37,023 nt of DNA from Akkermansia muciniphila. GTDB lineage: Bacteria; Verrucomicrobiota; Verrucomicrobiia; Limisphaerales; SIBE01. Each line of letters opens with the position of its first letter. Within the stretch, counting starts at the first letter, position 1. The stretch is from positions 1 through 37,023 of the forward strand of contig CAMAWP010000026.1 in assembly GCA_945861765.1 (NCBI GenBank), written 5' to 3'. Of this stretch, positions 16,985-25,421 are shown one piece after another. The position numbers were made by a program, and so were the translations under genes. The notes under the pieces are model-generated. The model saw only the letters and a program-made list of their open reading frames with translations. It made no database searches and was not told the origin of the DNA.

Positions 16985-19084
16985 GTGAAAATATCTCGCA
17001 CTCAAAACGCTCGCTCAGCCTTTGCACGCAAGACAAAGCCAACTTCCGTTGCGGTGATCTATTTCATTTTGGCTGCGGAGGTCCTGAGCAACCGTGCTTG
17101 GTCGGCGGATTTCATTACGGAGCCAACTCCACAAACTGTATCACGATCGAGCTCTCAACCACCTCCCACTCCTCCCCCGACGCTTCATCGGGAAAGCGCG
17201 GCTACTGTTCGCAACGAGCCATCTCTGCTGAGCCAGGCCGTTCCAAGTGGATTGACTCTCTATTCGATTGGAAACCCAACTGACGAAGAGCAGCTTTACT
17301 TGGAATTCCTCAACCGAGCCCGATCCGATCCGCCAGCAGAGGGGCTTAGGTTTCAGGCCGCGACAGATCCAGATATTCTGCAAGATTTCAGATTCTTCGG
17401 AGTGAATCTGCCGCTCATGGCATCGCAGTTCGCGGTCATCAGTCCCGCCGCGCCCTTGTCTTTGAACTCGAATCTCACAGCCGCCGCGCGCTTGCACAGC
17501 AAGGACATGTTGGACAATCAATTTCAAGGACACGATGGCACCGATGGGAGTAGTTTGGGCGACCGTGCGACCGCGCAAAATTACGATTGGGCCACTTTGG
17601 GTGAAAATGTTTATTCCTACGCTCGATCGGTGACTCACGGGCATGCGGGATTCAATGTGGATTGGGGTGGCGATGCCAGCACCGGCGGCATGCAAAGTCC
17701 TCCCGGCCACCGAGTGAGCATTCACGATCCCAGCTTCCGTGAAGTCGGTATCGGCGTTGTCAACGGCACCAATGGCAGGGTGGGGCCGCAGCTCGTCACT
17801 CAAGATTTTGGTGTTCGGAGGAATTTGGATCCTTTGGTCACAGGCGTGGTTTACTACGATCTTAACGCCAACAATTTTTACGACATCGGAGAAGGCATCG
17901 AAGGCGTGACGGTCCTGGCAACGGGCTCGCAATTCTACTCGTTGACGCCCTCTTCCGGCGGCTACTCGGTTCCGGTTTCAGGGAACGGCGCGCACACAGT
18001 GACCTTTCGTGTGCCGGGGCTGCCGGAGGTTCAACGGGCCGTTATGGTGAAGAACAGCAGCAATGTTAAGATAGACTTCCTTCCGGCTTACGTTGCCCCC
18101 GTCATTTCGGGGCCGGATCGACCGACCGTCGCCCGAGACAATGCCTATGCCTTTACGGCCGTCGGCGGCGCCAAAAGTTATCAATGGAAACACAATAGAC
18201 GAGTGCCTTTCACTGAAGCCGAAGGCGCGGAAGCCGGACTGGCCAAGATGAACGCGGTGACCTCGGCAGGATACGATGTGGTCACATCCACCGTAAAGGC
18301 ATCGGGCAATAATTCGTTCCATTTGGCACATCCTTCCGCGAAAGAAGATCAATTCCTAACGCTCAATCGCATCTTCAAACCGGGCCCGGCATCTCAGTTA
18401 TTGTTCGCCAGTCGGGTAGGATGGGCTACCAGCCAGCAGGTGGCCCGAACGCAAATCTCGGTTTCAGGAGTAGATAGTTGGCAGGATATCTGGAGCCAAG
18501 CCGGGACCGGAGGGCGTGGGGAAACGTTGTTCATCGAACAGTCCGTTTCATTGGCCCCGTTTGCAGGACAGGAAATCAGGCTTCGTTTCGTGTATGACTC
18601 CTTGGGTGGAAATTTTTTTCCGCAGACCGATCCCGACGTCGGCTTCTACATCGATGACATCGAAGTGACGGACGCGGAGGAATTGCTCGATGAGGTGATC
18701 GCTGATGTTCCGTCCGGCACCGCATTTGTTTTTATCCCGGGCGACCTCGCTGATTACTCGTTGAGTGTCCGAGCCAAAGTTGCTGATCGATTCTTGGCGT
18801 GGGGTCCCGAGAGGCAGATCAGGGCGCAAGCCGGTGGGGCTCCACAACTGAGTTTAAGAATTACAGCGATTCAAAGTCTGGTAGCTAATCGTGTGCAGAT
18901 CGATTTCGAGGTCGCCAACTCCGCGACAGCCTCCTACGGGTTGGAAAGCTCTTCCAGCATCACAGGTCCATGGGCCGTGGAAAGCTCAGCCACGATCCAG
19001 CCGCTCGCGGCAGGAACCCAGTTTCGCGCTGTCGCCGCCGCAGGGACTTCGAGCGCGCGCTTTTATCGAGTCATCGCGAGATAG
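16985..19084 (+). CDS. Secreted CAP (SCP/PR-1) domain protein with SdrD-B-like repeat
   Basis: 699 residues from a GTG at 16985. An N-terminal membrane-like stretch (20-41) ends in AWSA-DF, a probable signal peptidase site, then a Pro/Ser linker. Residues about 100-277 form a CAP domain: EFLNRARSDP, ARLHSKDM (H171), GHDGTDGSS, LGENVYSYA (E207) and GHRVSIHDPSFREVGIG. Residues 284-345 look like an SdrD B-type beta module, with YDLNANNFYDIGEG as a possible calcium-binding loop. A larger beta-rich region (about 380-580) and a C-terminal module ending SSARFYRVIAR follow. CAP proteins of bacteria are extracellular and mostly of unknown activity. It is monocistronic by spacing. No clear ribosome binding site; the GTG is the only start that keeps the signal peptide. 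Confidence 0.87.
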   Translation: MKISRTQNARSAFARKTKPTSVAVIYFILAAEVLSNRAWSADFITEPTPQTVSRSSSQPPPTPPPTLHRESAATVRNEPSLLSQAVPSGLTLYSIGNPTDEEQLYLEFLNRARSDPPAEGLRFQAATDPDILQDFRFFGVNLPLMASQFAVISPAAPLSLNSNLTAAARLHSKDMLDNQFQGHDGTDGSSLGDRATAQNYDWATLGENVYSYARSVTHGHAGFNVDWGGDASTGGMQSPPGHRVSIHDPSFREVGIGVVNGTNGRVGPQLVTQDFGVRRNLDPLVTGVVYYDLNANNFYDIGEGIEGVTVLATGSQFYSLTPSSGGYSVPVSGNGAHTVTFRVPGLPEVQRAVMVKNSSNVKIDFLPAYVAPVISGPDRPTVARDNAYAFTAVGGAKSYQWKHNRRVPFTEAEGAEAGLAKMNAVTSAGYDVVTSTVKASGNNSFHLAHPSAKEDQFLTLNRIFKPGPASQLLFASRVGWATSQQVARTQISVSGVDSWQDIWSQAGTGGRGETLFIEQSVSLAPFAGQEIRLRFVYDSLGGNFFPQTDPDVGFYIDDIEVTDAEELLDEVIADVPSGTAFVFIPGDLADYSLSVRAKVADRFLAWGPERQIRAQAGGAPQLSLRITAIQSLVANRVQIDFEVANSATASYGLESSSSITGPWAVESSATIQPLAAGTQFRAVAAAGTSSARFYRVIAR

Positions 19085-19132
19085 ATCGCTCGACGGAGGT
19101 GGCTAGAATCGGTGGTTTCACCCTTACCGAGT

Positions 19133-19495
19133 TCATCGGTTCCGCTTCCCTCTCAAAAGGGATTTCACCTCGCTGCCAAATGCCGGGTCTTTCTTCCGCC
19201 ATGCGCGCAAAGTGCCCGGAGTGGGTCCAATGGCCTTTGACGTTCCTTTCAACAACCAACCCCGACGCAGCTTGGCCAAGACAGCCATCTTGAGGCGGCG
19301 AACCCGTTCTTTACCCGCGGCTTTCAGCGCTGCATTGAACACAGCATCGGACCATTGCCATTGCCAAAATGTTCCCGAACTGACCCCGTGACGGTGTGCC
19401 GCCTCGGTGCCGTAGCAGCCTCTCCTCATCTCACGCAGAATCGCGGCCTTCAGACGCTTTCGTCGAGCCCGTCGTTCAGTTAGTGACGTTTTCAT
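19133..19495 (-). CDS. Small basic protein with two tandem helix-turn-helix repeats
   Basis: 120 residues, rich in Arg and Lys. Two repeats of about 48 residues align: residues 13-61 (RLKAAILREMRRGCYGTEAA.. GTFWQWQWSDAVFNAALKA) and 66-113 (RLKMAVLAKLRRGWLLKGTS.. GTLRAWRKKDPAFGSEVKS). Each has the LxxLRRG helix, an A/S turn, GT-xx-W and a D-xF segment, like the HTH of phage terminase small subunits and some transposase-associated proteins. The protein probably binds DNA. It lies alone, convergent with the CAP gene (48 bases away), and next to an IS110 remnant, so a mobile-element origin is plausible. Real gene status is likely because the duplication is preserved at protein level. Confidence 0.65.
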   Translation of the reverse strand: MKTSLTERRARRKRLKAAILREMRRGCYGTEAAHRHGVSSGTFWQWQWSDAVFNAALKAAGKERVRRLKMAVLAKLRRGWLLKGTSKAIGPTPGTLRAWRKKDPAFGSEVKSLLRGKRNR

Positions 19496-19681
19496 CTGTC
19501 TATTCCAACTCGTTTGAGCATGTCATTCACCGTGAACATGTCTGACAACAGCACTGAACCTTAGACCTCATGGCTTGGCAAAAGGTTAGAGCGGGTGCCT
19601 GATTTCAGTTGGAAGCGCCGGTTGCCTGCTTGCGCCGAACTATCCACAGGTTTGAGGGTGCGGGAGTGACCTGCGGCATTG

Positions 19682-19813
19682 ATGAACAAGACACGAAAGC
19701 AAGCGCTCATGAACCAAGTTCTATCCGTTGCTTTGGATGTTCACAAGAAATCAATCGACGCAGCCAACACTTCTGAGAGCAGAAACGGTCAGCCAGCCTT
19801 CTCCTCGACGTAA
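19682..19813 (+). pseudogene. IS110-family transposase remnant (N-terminal fragment)
   Basis: From the ATG at 19682 a 43-codon frame reads MNKTRKQALMNQVLSVALDV and then HKKSIDAANTSESRNGQPAF, stopping at 19811-19813. The LSVALDVHKKSIDAA segment is the first DEDD-type motif of IS110/IS1111 transposases (usually xxGLDVHKxSIxxA); a full enzyme has 300-400 residues. Similarity ends near 19770, where the sequence runs into the 3' end of the minus-strand cupin gene. No terminal repeats are visible, as expected for IS110. It is a broken insertion, probably a deletion relic. Confidence 0.65.
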
Positions 19814-20160
19814 TCGATGCGGAACGTTTTATTGGTGACGAAAACGACCACGACGTCACCTTCCGCGCTCGCCCCATGCTCCATGACTTCACCCTCGGGA
19901 AACCAGACGAACGTTCCGGGGCCGAACGTGCCGTTATGTGTCACCAGATTTCCTTCGAGGACGTACATTCCGTGTCCACAAGGGTGAGTATGCTTGGGAT
20001 TGATGACGCCGGCCGGATAGCGGACCAGCCGGATCAGTCCGCCGGTTTCCGGATCGGTATAGAGCTCTTTGCGGAAGAGTGCCCGTCCAATTCTCTCGTT
20101 GAATCGCTCCTCCCACGGCATGCGATGCGTGTCGATTACTATCAATTCATTTGTGTTCAT
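19789..20160 (-). CDS. Cupin-domain protein
   Basis: 123 residues forming one small beta-barrel. Metal ligands can be seen in HTHPCGHGMYVLEG (about residues 57-70) where HxH is followed by a third His, and in the second cupin motif GPGTFVWFPEGEVMEHGA, which supplies another His. Such small cupins are ChrR/anti-sigma-like sensors, isomerases or dioxygenases; nothing here decides between them. The gene starts 17 bases after the stop of the ABC exporter and is the last of the DJ-1, ABC exporter, cupin group. Its 3' end lies next to the IS110 remnant, and the two frames overlap by 25 bases, so the C-terminus may have been changed by that event. Confidence 0.85.
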   Translation of the reverse strand: MNTNELIVIDTHRMPWEERFNERIGRALFRKELYTDPETGGLIRLVRYPAGVINPKHTHPCGHGMYVLEGNLVTHNGTFGPGTFVWFPEGEVMEHGASAEGDVVVVFVTNKTFRIDYVEEKAG

Positions 20161-20177
20161 AAATTTGCGCGGGTCGC

Positions 20178-22010
20178 CTAAGCCACCGACATCTTCTCGA
20201 AGCCTTCCTCGATAAACGTCGTGTTCTGAATTCGCGCCAGTTTGGCGTACAGCCCGTCCTGCGCCAACAATTCCTCGTGGCTCCCCTGCTCGACGATCTG
20301 GCCATGTCGCATGACGAGGATTTGATCGGCTCGGCGAATGGTGCTCAAGCGATGCGCAATGACAAAGCTGGTTCTGCCCGCCATGAGCCGTTCAAGGGCC
20401 TCTTGAATCAGTTTTTCCGTGGCGGTGTCCACACTCGCGGTCGCTTCGTCGAGGATGAGAATCGGCGCGTTCTTGAGAAGTGCGCGAGCAATGCTGACGC
20501 GCTGTTTCTCTCCCACGCTCAGTTTAACGCCGCGCTCTCCGACGTGCGAGTTGTAGCCCTCCGGCAAGCGGGTGATGAACTCATGACAATTCGCGGCGCG
20601 CGCCGCAGCGAGCAGTTCTTCTTCCGTGGCATCCAGCTTTCCGTAGAGGATGTTCTCGCGCACCGTGCCGTTAAACAGAAAGGCTTCCTGGCTCACGACA
20701 CTGATCTGAGAACGCAACGATTCCAAAGTGACTCGACTGATATCCTGATGATCGATCGTGATGCGCCCAGCCGTTAATTCATAGAACGCTGGCAGTAAAT
20801 TCACCAGGGTTGATTTCCCTGCCCCGGTCGGGCCAACCAGCGCGATCATTTCACCCGGCGAAGCGTGCAAGCTGATGTTTCTTAGTACAACTCTTTCCGG
20901 GGTGTAATTGAAGCCGACGTTCTCGTAAACAACATCACCGCGAACAGGGGTGCCCAGAAGTGATAAGTGTGATCCCGCCGGTGCCGGACGCTCCGTCGTG
21001 GCATCCAGAATGTCGAAGACGCGTTCCCCAGCCGCGCGAGCCGCTTGCAACATCTGATTCAACCCATGCAGACGGCCGACCGGCTCGTAAAAGAGTGCCA
21101 GGTAAAAAATAAACCCCACCAATTCACCCAAGGTCATCGCGCCCGCCAAGACCAGGCTTCCGCCAACCCATAAAACCAGGCCCGTGCCGAGCGCTGTCGC
21201 AAAACTCATCGCCGGTGAATACATGGCCCAAACTCGCATCACGCCGAGAGTGCTTTCTCGCAAATTATCGGCCCGCGCCGCGAAACGGGAGTCCTCGTGG
21301 ACGTGTCGGCCAAACGCCTTGATTTGTCGGACGCCTTGCAAGTTATCCATGAGCAACGCGTTCATGGCGCTCGCAGCTTGGCGTTGGGCGCGATAGCGTC
21401 GGTGCGCGGTCAGCGTGTACCAGAGAGCTCCGCCCGCCAGGAGGGGCAAGGGAACCAGAGCAACCCAAGCCAGTGTCGCGTTGGTGTAAAAGAGAATTGC
21501 GAGCACGCCAGCGATGCTCAGCACAGCGACGGTCCCTTGCTCGGTGCCATCGATTAAGACCCGCTCCACGGAGTTGACATCTTCGATCACGCGCGTCATG
21601 AGATCGCCCGAGGCGCGCTGGTCGAAATAATTGACCGGCAAACGTTGCAGCCGCGCGTACACTTCTCGGCGCATATCGTAAATCACATTTTGCTCGAAGG
21701 TATTGTTGATCCTGATGCGAAGGCTGTTGAACAAATCCCGCAAAAGAAACGCGCCGATCAGCGCGAGCATCGATGGCGCGAGCAGTTGGGTTTGCTTTCG
21801 GCCGATCACATCATCGATGACGAACTGTGTCAGTTTAGGGTAAGCAAAAGCGAACGCCAGCGACAGCACCGCGCAAGCAATCGTGCCGAACGCCATGAGC
21901 TTGTAGGGCCGCAGATAAACAGCCACTCGACGAATGACTTCCCAAGTCGTGCGAGATTTGGCGGCGAAAGTCGGGTCAGAGCTAACTGAGGGATGTGAAT
22001 GATGAGACAC
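20178..22010 (-). CDS. MsbA-like ABC exporter (permease and ATPase fused)
   Basis: 610 residues, a half-transporter that works as a homodimer in the inner membrane. Six helices occupy about residues 30-320, including the FDQRASGDLMTRVIEDVNSV coupling region. The ATPase has Walker A GPTGAGKST, Q-loop VVSQEAFLFNGTVRENI, a signature LSVGEKQR (V instead of the usual G at the third position), Walker B ILILDEATASVD and the H-loop VIAHRLST. This is the lipid/drug exporter group (MsbA, LmrA, BmrA); the cargo cannot be read from sequence. The start is a GTG with no clear ribosome binding site. It follows the DJ-1 gene by 22 bases and precedes the cupin by 17, so the three are likely cotranscribed. Confidence 0.93.
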   Translation of the reverse strand: MSHHSHPSVSSDPTFAAKSRTTWEVIRRVAVYLRPYKLMAFGTIACAVLSLAFAFAYPKLTQFVIDDVIGRKQTQLLAPSMLALIGAFLLRDLFNSLRIRINNTFEQNVIYDMRREVYARLQRLPVNYFDQRASGDLMTRVIEDVNSVERVLIDGTEQGTVAVLSIAGVLAILFYTNATLAWVALVPLPLLAGGALWYTLTAHRRYRAQRQAASAMNALLMDNLQGVRQIKAFGRHVHEDSRFAARADNLRESTLGVMRVWAMYSPAMSFATALGTGLVLWVGGSLVLAGAMTLGELVGFIFYLALFYEPVGRLHGLNQMLQAARAAGERVFDILDATTERPAPAGSHLSLLGTPVRGDVVYENVGFNYTPERVVLRNISLHASPGEMIALVGPTGAGKSTLVNLLPAFYELTAGRITIDHQDISRVTLESLRSQISVVSQEAFLFNGTVRENILYGKLDATEEELLAAARAANCHEFITRLPEGYNSHVGERGVKLSVGEKQRVSIARALLKNAPILILDEATASVDTATEKLIQEALERLMAGRTSFVIAHRLSTIRRADQILVMRHGQIVEQGSHEELLAQDGLYAKLARIQNTTFIEEGFEKMSVA

Positions 22011-22032
22011 GGTGCAAATTAGGAGTGAATAT

Positions 22033-22548
22033 TCATTGAACGGAGTTTAGAAATTGTACCATGGCTGCGGCAAACGGTGCCAAATCTCTGGGCGTGCGAC
22101 TGGAAATAAGATTGCCATCCACGACAACCGGCTCGTCCGACCAGACCGCGCCCGCGTTTTCCAAATCGTCCTTAATGCCGAGCGAACCAGTGGCGCGCTT
22201 GCCTGAAAGTATTTTCGCGGAAATCGGAATCCATCCGCCATGACAGATGAACGCAACCAGCTTTCCCTGGCCGAAAAACTCGCGAGTGAGGCTCAGAACT
22301 TTGGGGTCGCGCCTCAGTTTGTCCGGCATGAAGCCACCCGGAATGAGGAGCCCGCAAAAGTCATTGCTGTGCAGCTCGCTAATGAGGGCATCGGCCACGG
22401 CCGGATACCCGTGCTTGCCGACGTAAGATTTTACTGTCAGTGCGGCTAGACGCATGGAGTAACCATCCTCTTCGAGGCGAATCTTCGGATACCAGAGCTC
22501 GAGATCCTCGTAGAAATCGTCAACAAAAGTCAGTAAAGTTTTCCGCAT
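22033..22548 (-). CDS. DJ-1/PfpI family protein
   Basis: 171 residues covering the whole single-domain fold. The nucleophile elbow is AFICHGGWIP (Cys about 100 followed by His), with an acidic residue near the N-terminus (FYEDLELWYP) placed like the Glu that activates the Cys in PfpI and DJ-1. LLIPGGFMPDKLRRDPKVL is the usual GG-x-P-D-LR segment. Members are called proteases, glyoxalases or deglycases; a stress-related role is typical but not provable here. It is the first gene of the group with the ABC exporter and the cupin. Confidence 0.9.
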   Translation of the reverse strand: MRKTLLTFVDDFYEDLELWYPKIRLEEDGYSMRLAALTVKSYVGKHGYPAVADALISELHSNDFCGLLIPGGFMPDKLRRDPKVLSLTREFFGQGKLVAFICHGGWIPISAKILSGKRATGSLGIKDDLENAGAVWSDEPVVVDGNLISSRTPRDLAPFAAAMVQFLNSVQ

Positions 22549-22689
22549 CGGGCTACTGTAGTTTGAACTGTTCGAGTTGGGTATAGTTTTTCAACAGGAG
22601 CACCGCCTGACATCGAAGGCGAGGATTTCGGGCGCATCACCGAATGAGGACAGGCGCGCTGCGGAGTCTTCCTGCCTCTCCATGAACCG

Positions 22690-22785
22690 ACCCACCCCTA
22701 CCCCTCCCAGGAGGGGACCGGACAAAGCTCCCTTCCTGGGAGGAGAACGAACAGAGCTCCCCTCCTGGGAGGGGTAGGGGTGGGT
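22690..22785. repeat. 28-bp perfect inverted repeat with nested CTCCC/GGGAG boxes
   Basis: Arms 22690-22717 and 22758-22785 are exact reverse complements (each built of ACCCACCCCTACCCCTCCC plus AGGAGGGGA). The 40-base loop contains a third copy of the core, CTCCCTTCCTGGGAGGAG, which can itself form a stem. Three near-identical cores in 90 bases suggest a compound REP-like element. Confidence 0.8.
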
Positions 22786-22975
22786 TCAGAGTCGCCCTGC
22801 CGCGCGCGAAGTCTGGGGTGGTCCCTCCCTGCGAGGAACGAGCGGGGAGAGGACCTAGGAGAGGGGAAATCCCAGCCAACTGGCCCCCTCTGGCCCGTCC
22901 CTCCTCCATCCGATGAAAGAGAGGGTGAAGTTTTGGCCCGTCCTTACTCGGAGATGCGCCTCTCTCGACTGCCAT

Positions 22976-22989
22976 CTCCCGGACGGGAG
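22976..22989. repeat. Short palindrome CTCCCG/CGGGAG
   Basis: Six-bp perfect stem with a GA loop, followed by further GC-rich sequence. It belongs to the same type of GGG/CCC palindrome as the cluster at 16386-16762. Confidence 0.55.
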
Positions 22990-23145
22990 GCGGAGACGCT
23001 CATGCGATTAGCGAAAGGATGAGGTGTTCGAGCGAAGCGAGGATTTTTGGGACCACATTTTCCATTGCAGGATAGCTTCTTTTGGGCGTAGTGTTCGCCG
23101 ATGTACAGGTTGTGAAGGCCATTGCCCCGTCCATCCAAATGCCGT

Positions 23146-24489
23146 ATGAAAGCCGAAAAAAAGAGCACGAAGAAAGCAGTCAAGAAGCCCGCAGGACCAT
23201 CGAAACCTCTCGTTAAAACTCCTGTTGTGGCAAAGAAGAAGATGGCCGCGAAAGTGAATAAAGCCGCTCCCGCCAAGAGCCCAGCGCCTGAACCCGCACG
23301 GAAACCTTCGCGCAACCTCAAAGCTCCGGGCAAGAAGGTTTCACATGTGATTCCACCCATCTTGTTGGAAGGCGATCGTCCTTCAGCTACTGCTTTCAGC
23401 GGGCCTGGACAGCGTTATGCCCTGGGACCGACCCCGCCAGGAGCGCATTTCCGTATGACAGAGGACCTGGGGCAGTTGCCTGAAAGTTATGGCACCGAGC
23501 GTCTTTTGATTACGGCGCGCGATCCCCACTGGCTTTACGCTTCCTGGGATCTGACCCGTGAGCAGCAACGGAAGTATAATGGCCTTTCGGCAGAAGGCCA
23601 TTTGATATTGCGAACTTACATTAACTCGTTGGATCAGCAACCGCTGGGCGAGGTTCATGTTCATCCAGAGTCCCGCAACTGGTTCATCCATGTCGGTAAA
23701 GGTGGAACGAAATACATTGCCGAACTCGGTTACAGGGCGCGCGATGGCCGGTGGAAGGGAATTTCGGCTTCACGTGCCACCTTCACTCCGCCCGATGCGA
23801 TGGCCGAAGACGTTTCTGTCGAGTTCGCAACCATTCCACTCGATGTCTCCTTCGAAAAACTCCTCGAGTTGGTCACTTCGGCGGTTGGCGAAAGCGTTCC
23901 TTTGGTCGAAGCCGTTCAGCAACTTCGGACTCAAGGGCACCGTGGGCTGCCCGTTATTCCTCCCCCTTCGCCCCGGGAATGGACTCCCAGCCAGGCGAAA
24001 GCCCTGGCGGAAGTGGTGACCATGGATGCCGTCCGACGCGTTTGGATGGGGTCGATGGAAATTACGGAACTGATCCGCCGACATCTTCAGCAGGAGACTT
24101 CATCCGCCGCGGCTGCTCAAATCTCTCTGCAAGGGAAGCTGGGCGCGAGCGTTTCCAGTATATCGAGCCCCTATGGTGTTCGAGGGCAAAGCAAGGGTTT
24201 CTGGTTCAACATAAACGCCGAGATTGTCCTTTATGGCGCTACCGAACCGGACGCGAAAGTTTCTATTGGTGGCCGCGAAATCAAGCTGCGTCCTGACGGA
24301 ACGTTCAGCTACCGCTTTTCGCTGCCGGATGGACAGTATGACTTGCCGTTGAAGGCAGTTTCGGCGGATGCGGAGGACCAGCGATCTGCAGAACTGCGGT
24401 TCGGCCGCCACACTCAATACACCGGCCAGGTGGGCACCCACTCTCAAGATCCGACCCTCAAAGCTCCATCAGCCGATAACATAACCTAA
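23146..24489 (+). CDS. DUF4912 protein with Lys/Ala/Pro-rich N-terminal tail
   Basis: 447 residues from the ATG at 23146; an in-frame TTG at 23122 is possible but adds only PRPSKCR. Residues 1-70 are basic and low-complexity (KKSTKKAVKKPAG, AAKVNKAAPAKSPAP), like histone H1/Hc1-type tails. A DUF4912 domain follows (about 100-240): LLITARDPHWLYASWDLT, EVHVHPESRNWFIHVGKGG and YIAELGYRARDGRW are its typical pieces. The rest has a helical segment and a C-terminal beta region (PDAKVSIGGREIKLRPDGTF). The domain is frequent in Verrucomicrobiota and some Firmicutes and its function is unknown. The tail could bind nucleic acid or a polyanion. It is not close enough to the next gene (224 bases) to assume cotranscription. 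Confidence 0.85.
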   Translation: MKAEKKSTKKAVKKPAGPSKPLVKTPVVAKKKMAAKVNKAAPAKSPAPEPARKPSRNLKAPGKKVSHVIPPILLEGDRPSATAFSGPGQRYALGPTPPGAHFRMTEDLGQLPESYGTERLLITARDPHWLYASWDLTREQQRKYNGLSAEGHLILRTYINSLDQQPLGEVHVHPESRNWFIHVGKGGTKYIAELGYRARDGRWKGISASRATFTPPDAMAEDVSVEFATIPLDVSFEKLLELVTSAVGESVPLVEAVQQLRTQGHRGLPVIPPPSPREWTPSQAKALAEVVTMDAVRRVWMGSMEITELIRRHLQQETSSAAAAQISLQGKLGASVSSISSPYGVRGQSKGFWFNINAEIVLYGATEPDAKVSIGGREIKLRPDGTFSYRFSLPDGQYDLPLKAVSADAEDQRSAELRFGRHTQYTGQVGTHSQDPTLKAPSADNIT

Positions 24490-24713
24490 CTTTTTTCAAC
24501 AGCGTTCGGAGCCCGTTTCTATTCAGGGCCCGGATATTTTTCCAGCAGAATGGTTCCAGAGTCATTGCTTCCTGAAGCAACCTCAACTCCTTCTTCGCCG
24601 CAGAAGCAGGAAAAATGGTGTGCTGCGCTGCCCTCATTCGCAGATGCGCCCTGTTCAATCTTCGCTCCCACAAAATGATTTGCGACGAGGCGTTGTTCTC
24701 TTAACCTGAAGAG

Positions 24714-25400
24714 ATGTTTAAGCCCACGGACCTTTTTGATCTAAACCAGTCCGAGCATGTTGCGATTTTCGAAAGTTGCGTGTTTGCTTGGGAGGCTCTC
24801 AAGAAAATCAGAGCCTATGTTCAAGACAACCTGAGACCCGCCCTGTGCAATCGATGCGAAGGGGTTGCTTATATCGGGAAACAGGTCTTCATTGGCGAAG
24901 GGACAATCGTCGAGGACGGCGCAATGATCAAGGGTCCCGCCATCATTGGTCGAAACTGTCAAATTCGCCACAATGCTTACATTCGCGAGGATGTGATCGT
25001 GGGTGACAATTGTGTTCTGGGAAATTCGTGTGAGTTTAAAAATGTTCTCCTGTTCAACAATTGCCAGGTTCCGCACTTCAGTTACGTGGGTGATTCGATT
25101 CTCGGCTACAAAGCGCATCTTGGTGCCGGCGTGAAAATTTCGAACGTCAAATTAGCGCTCGGCAATGTCATGGTGGAAATTGACGGCAAACCGTTCGACA
25201 CAGCTCTCCGGAAGTTTGGCGCTCTCTTGGGTGACAACACCGACATCGGCTGCAACTCCGTGCTCAACCCTGGCAGCATCATTGGCCGTGGCTCTGTGAT
25301 CTATCCAAACACCTCCTGGCGGGGAATCTTGCCTCCGAACCACATTGCGAAAAACCAGGCTCCCGTGGAGGTTGTCGCGCGACGGGCGCGTTCGTCTTAA
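24714..25400 (+). CDS. Left-handed beta-helix (hexapeptide repeat) acyltransferase-like protein
   Basis: 228 residues. After a short helical N-terminus (1-50) comes a run of hexapeptide repeats: AYIGKQVFIGEGTIVEDGAM, IKGPAIIGRNCQIRHNAYIR, EDVIVGDNCVLGNSCEFKNV, then after a loop LLGDNTDIGCNSVLNPGSII and GRGSVIYPNT. This is the fold of the C-terminal half of GlmU and of related sugar-phosphate acyl/nucleotidyl-transferase proteins. No N-terminal uridylyltransferase domain is present, so it is either a stand-alone acetyltransferase or a small partner enzyme. The stop is 21 bases before the helicase gene on the same strand, which suggests one transcript, although no shared function is obvious. 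Confidence 0.85.
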   Translation: MFKPTDLFDLNQSEHVAIFESCVFAWEALKKIRAYVQDNLRPALCNRCEGVAYIGKQVFIGEGTIVEDGAMIKGPAIIGRNCQIRHNAYIREDVIVGDNCVLGNSCEFKNVLLFNNCQVPHFSYVGDSILGYKAHLGAGVKISNVKLALGNVMVEIDGKPFDTALRKFGALLGDNTDIGCNSVLNPGSIIGRGSVIYPNTSWRGILPPNHIAKNQAPVEVVARRARSS

Positions 25401-25421
25401 GTTTCAGCAGCCGGTTAAAGC

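Larger units (their letters stand above)
22549..23145. other. Repeat-rich intergenic region between divergent genes
   Basis: About 600 bases with no recognisable gene. It holds the 28-bp inverted repeat at 22690-22785, several further CTCCC/GGGAG boxes, and a CTCCCG-ga-CGGGAG stem at 22976-22989. Open frames across it on both strands are made of the repeats (Pro/Gly/Arg/Ser-rich) and look non-coding. Confidence 0.6.

Noticed and set aside
22637..22975. Pro/Gly/Arg-rich open frames on both strands
   Set aside because: They are produced by the CTCCC/GGGAG repeats and have no start or family support.
24458..24673. 71-codon open frame on the minus strand overlapping the end of the DUF4912 gene
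   Set aside because: It overlaps a well-supported gene, has no recognised family and could be a chance frame in GC-rich DNA.
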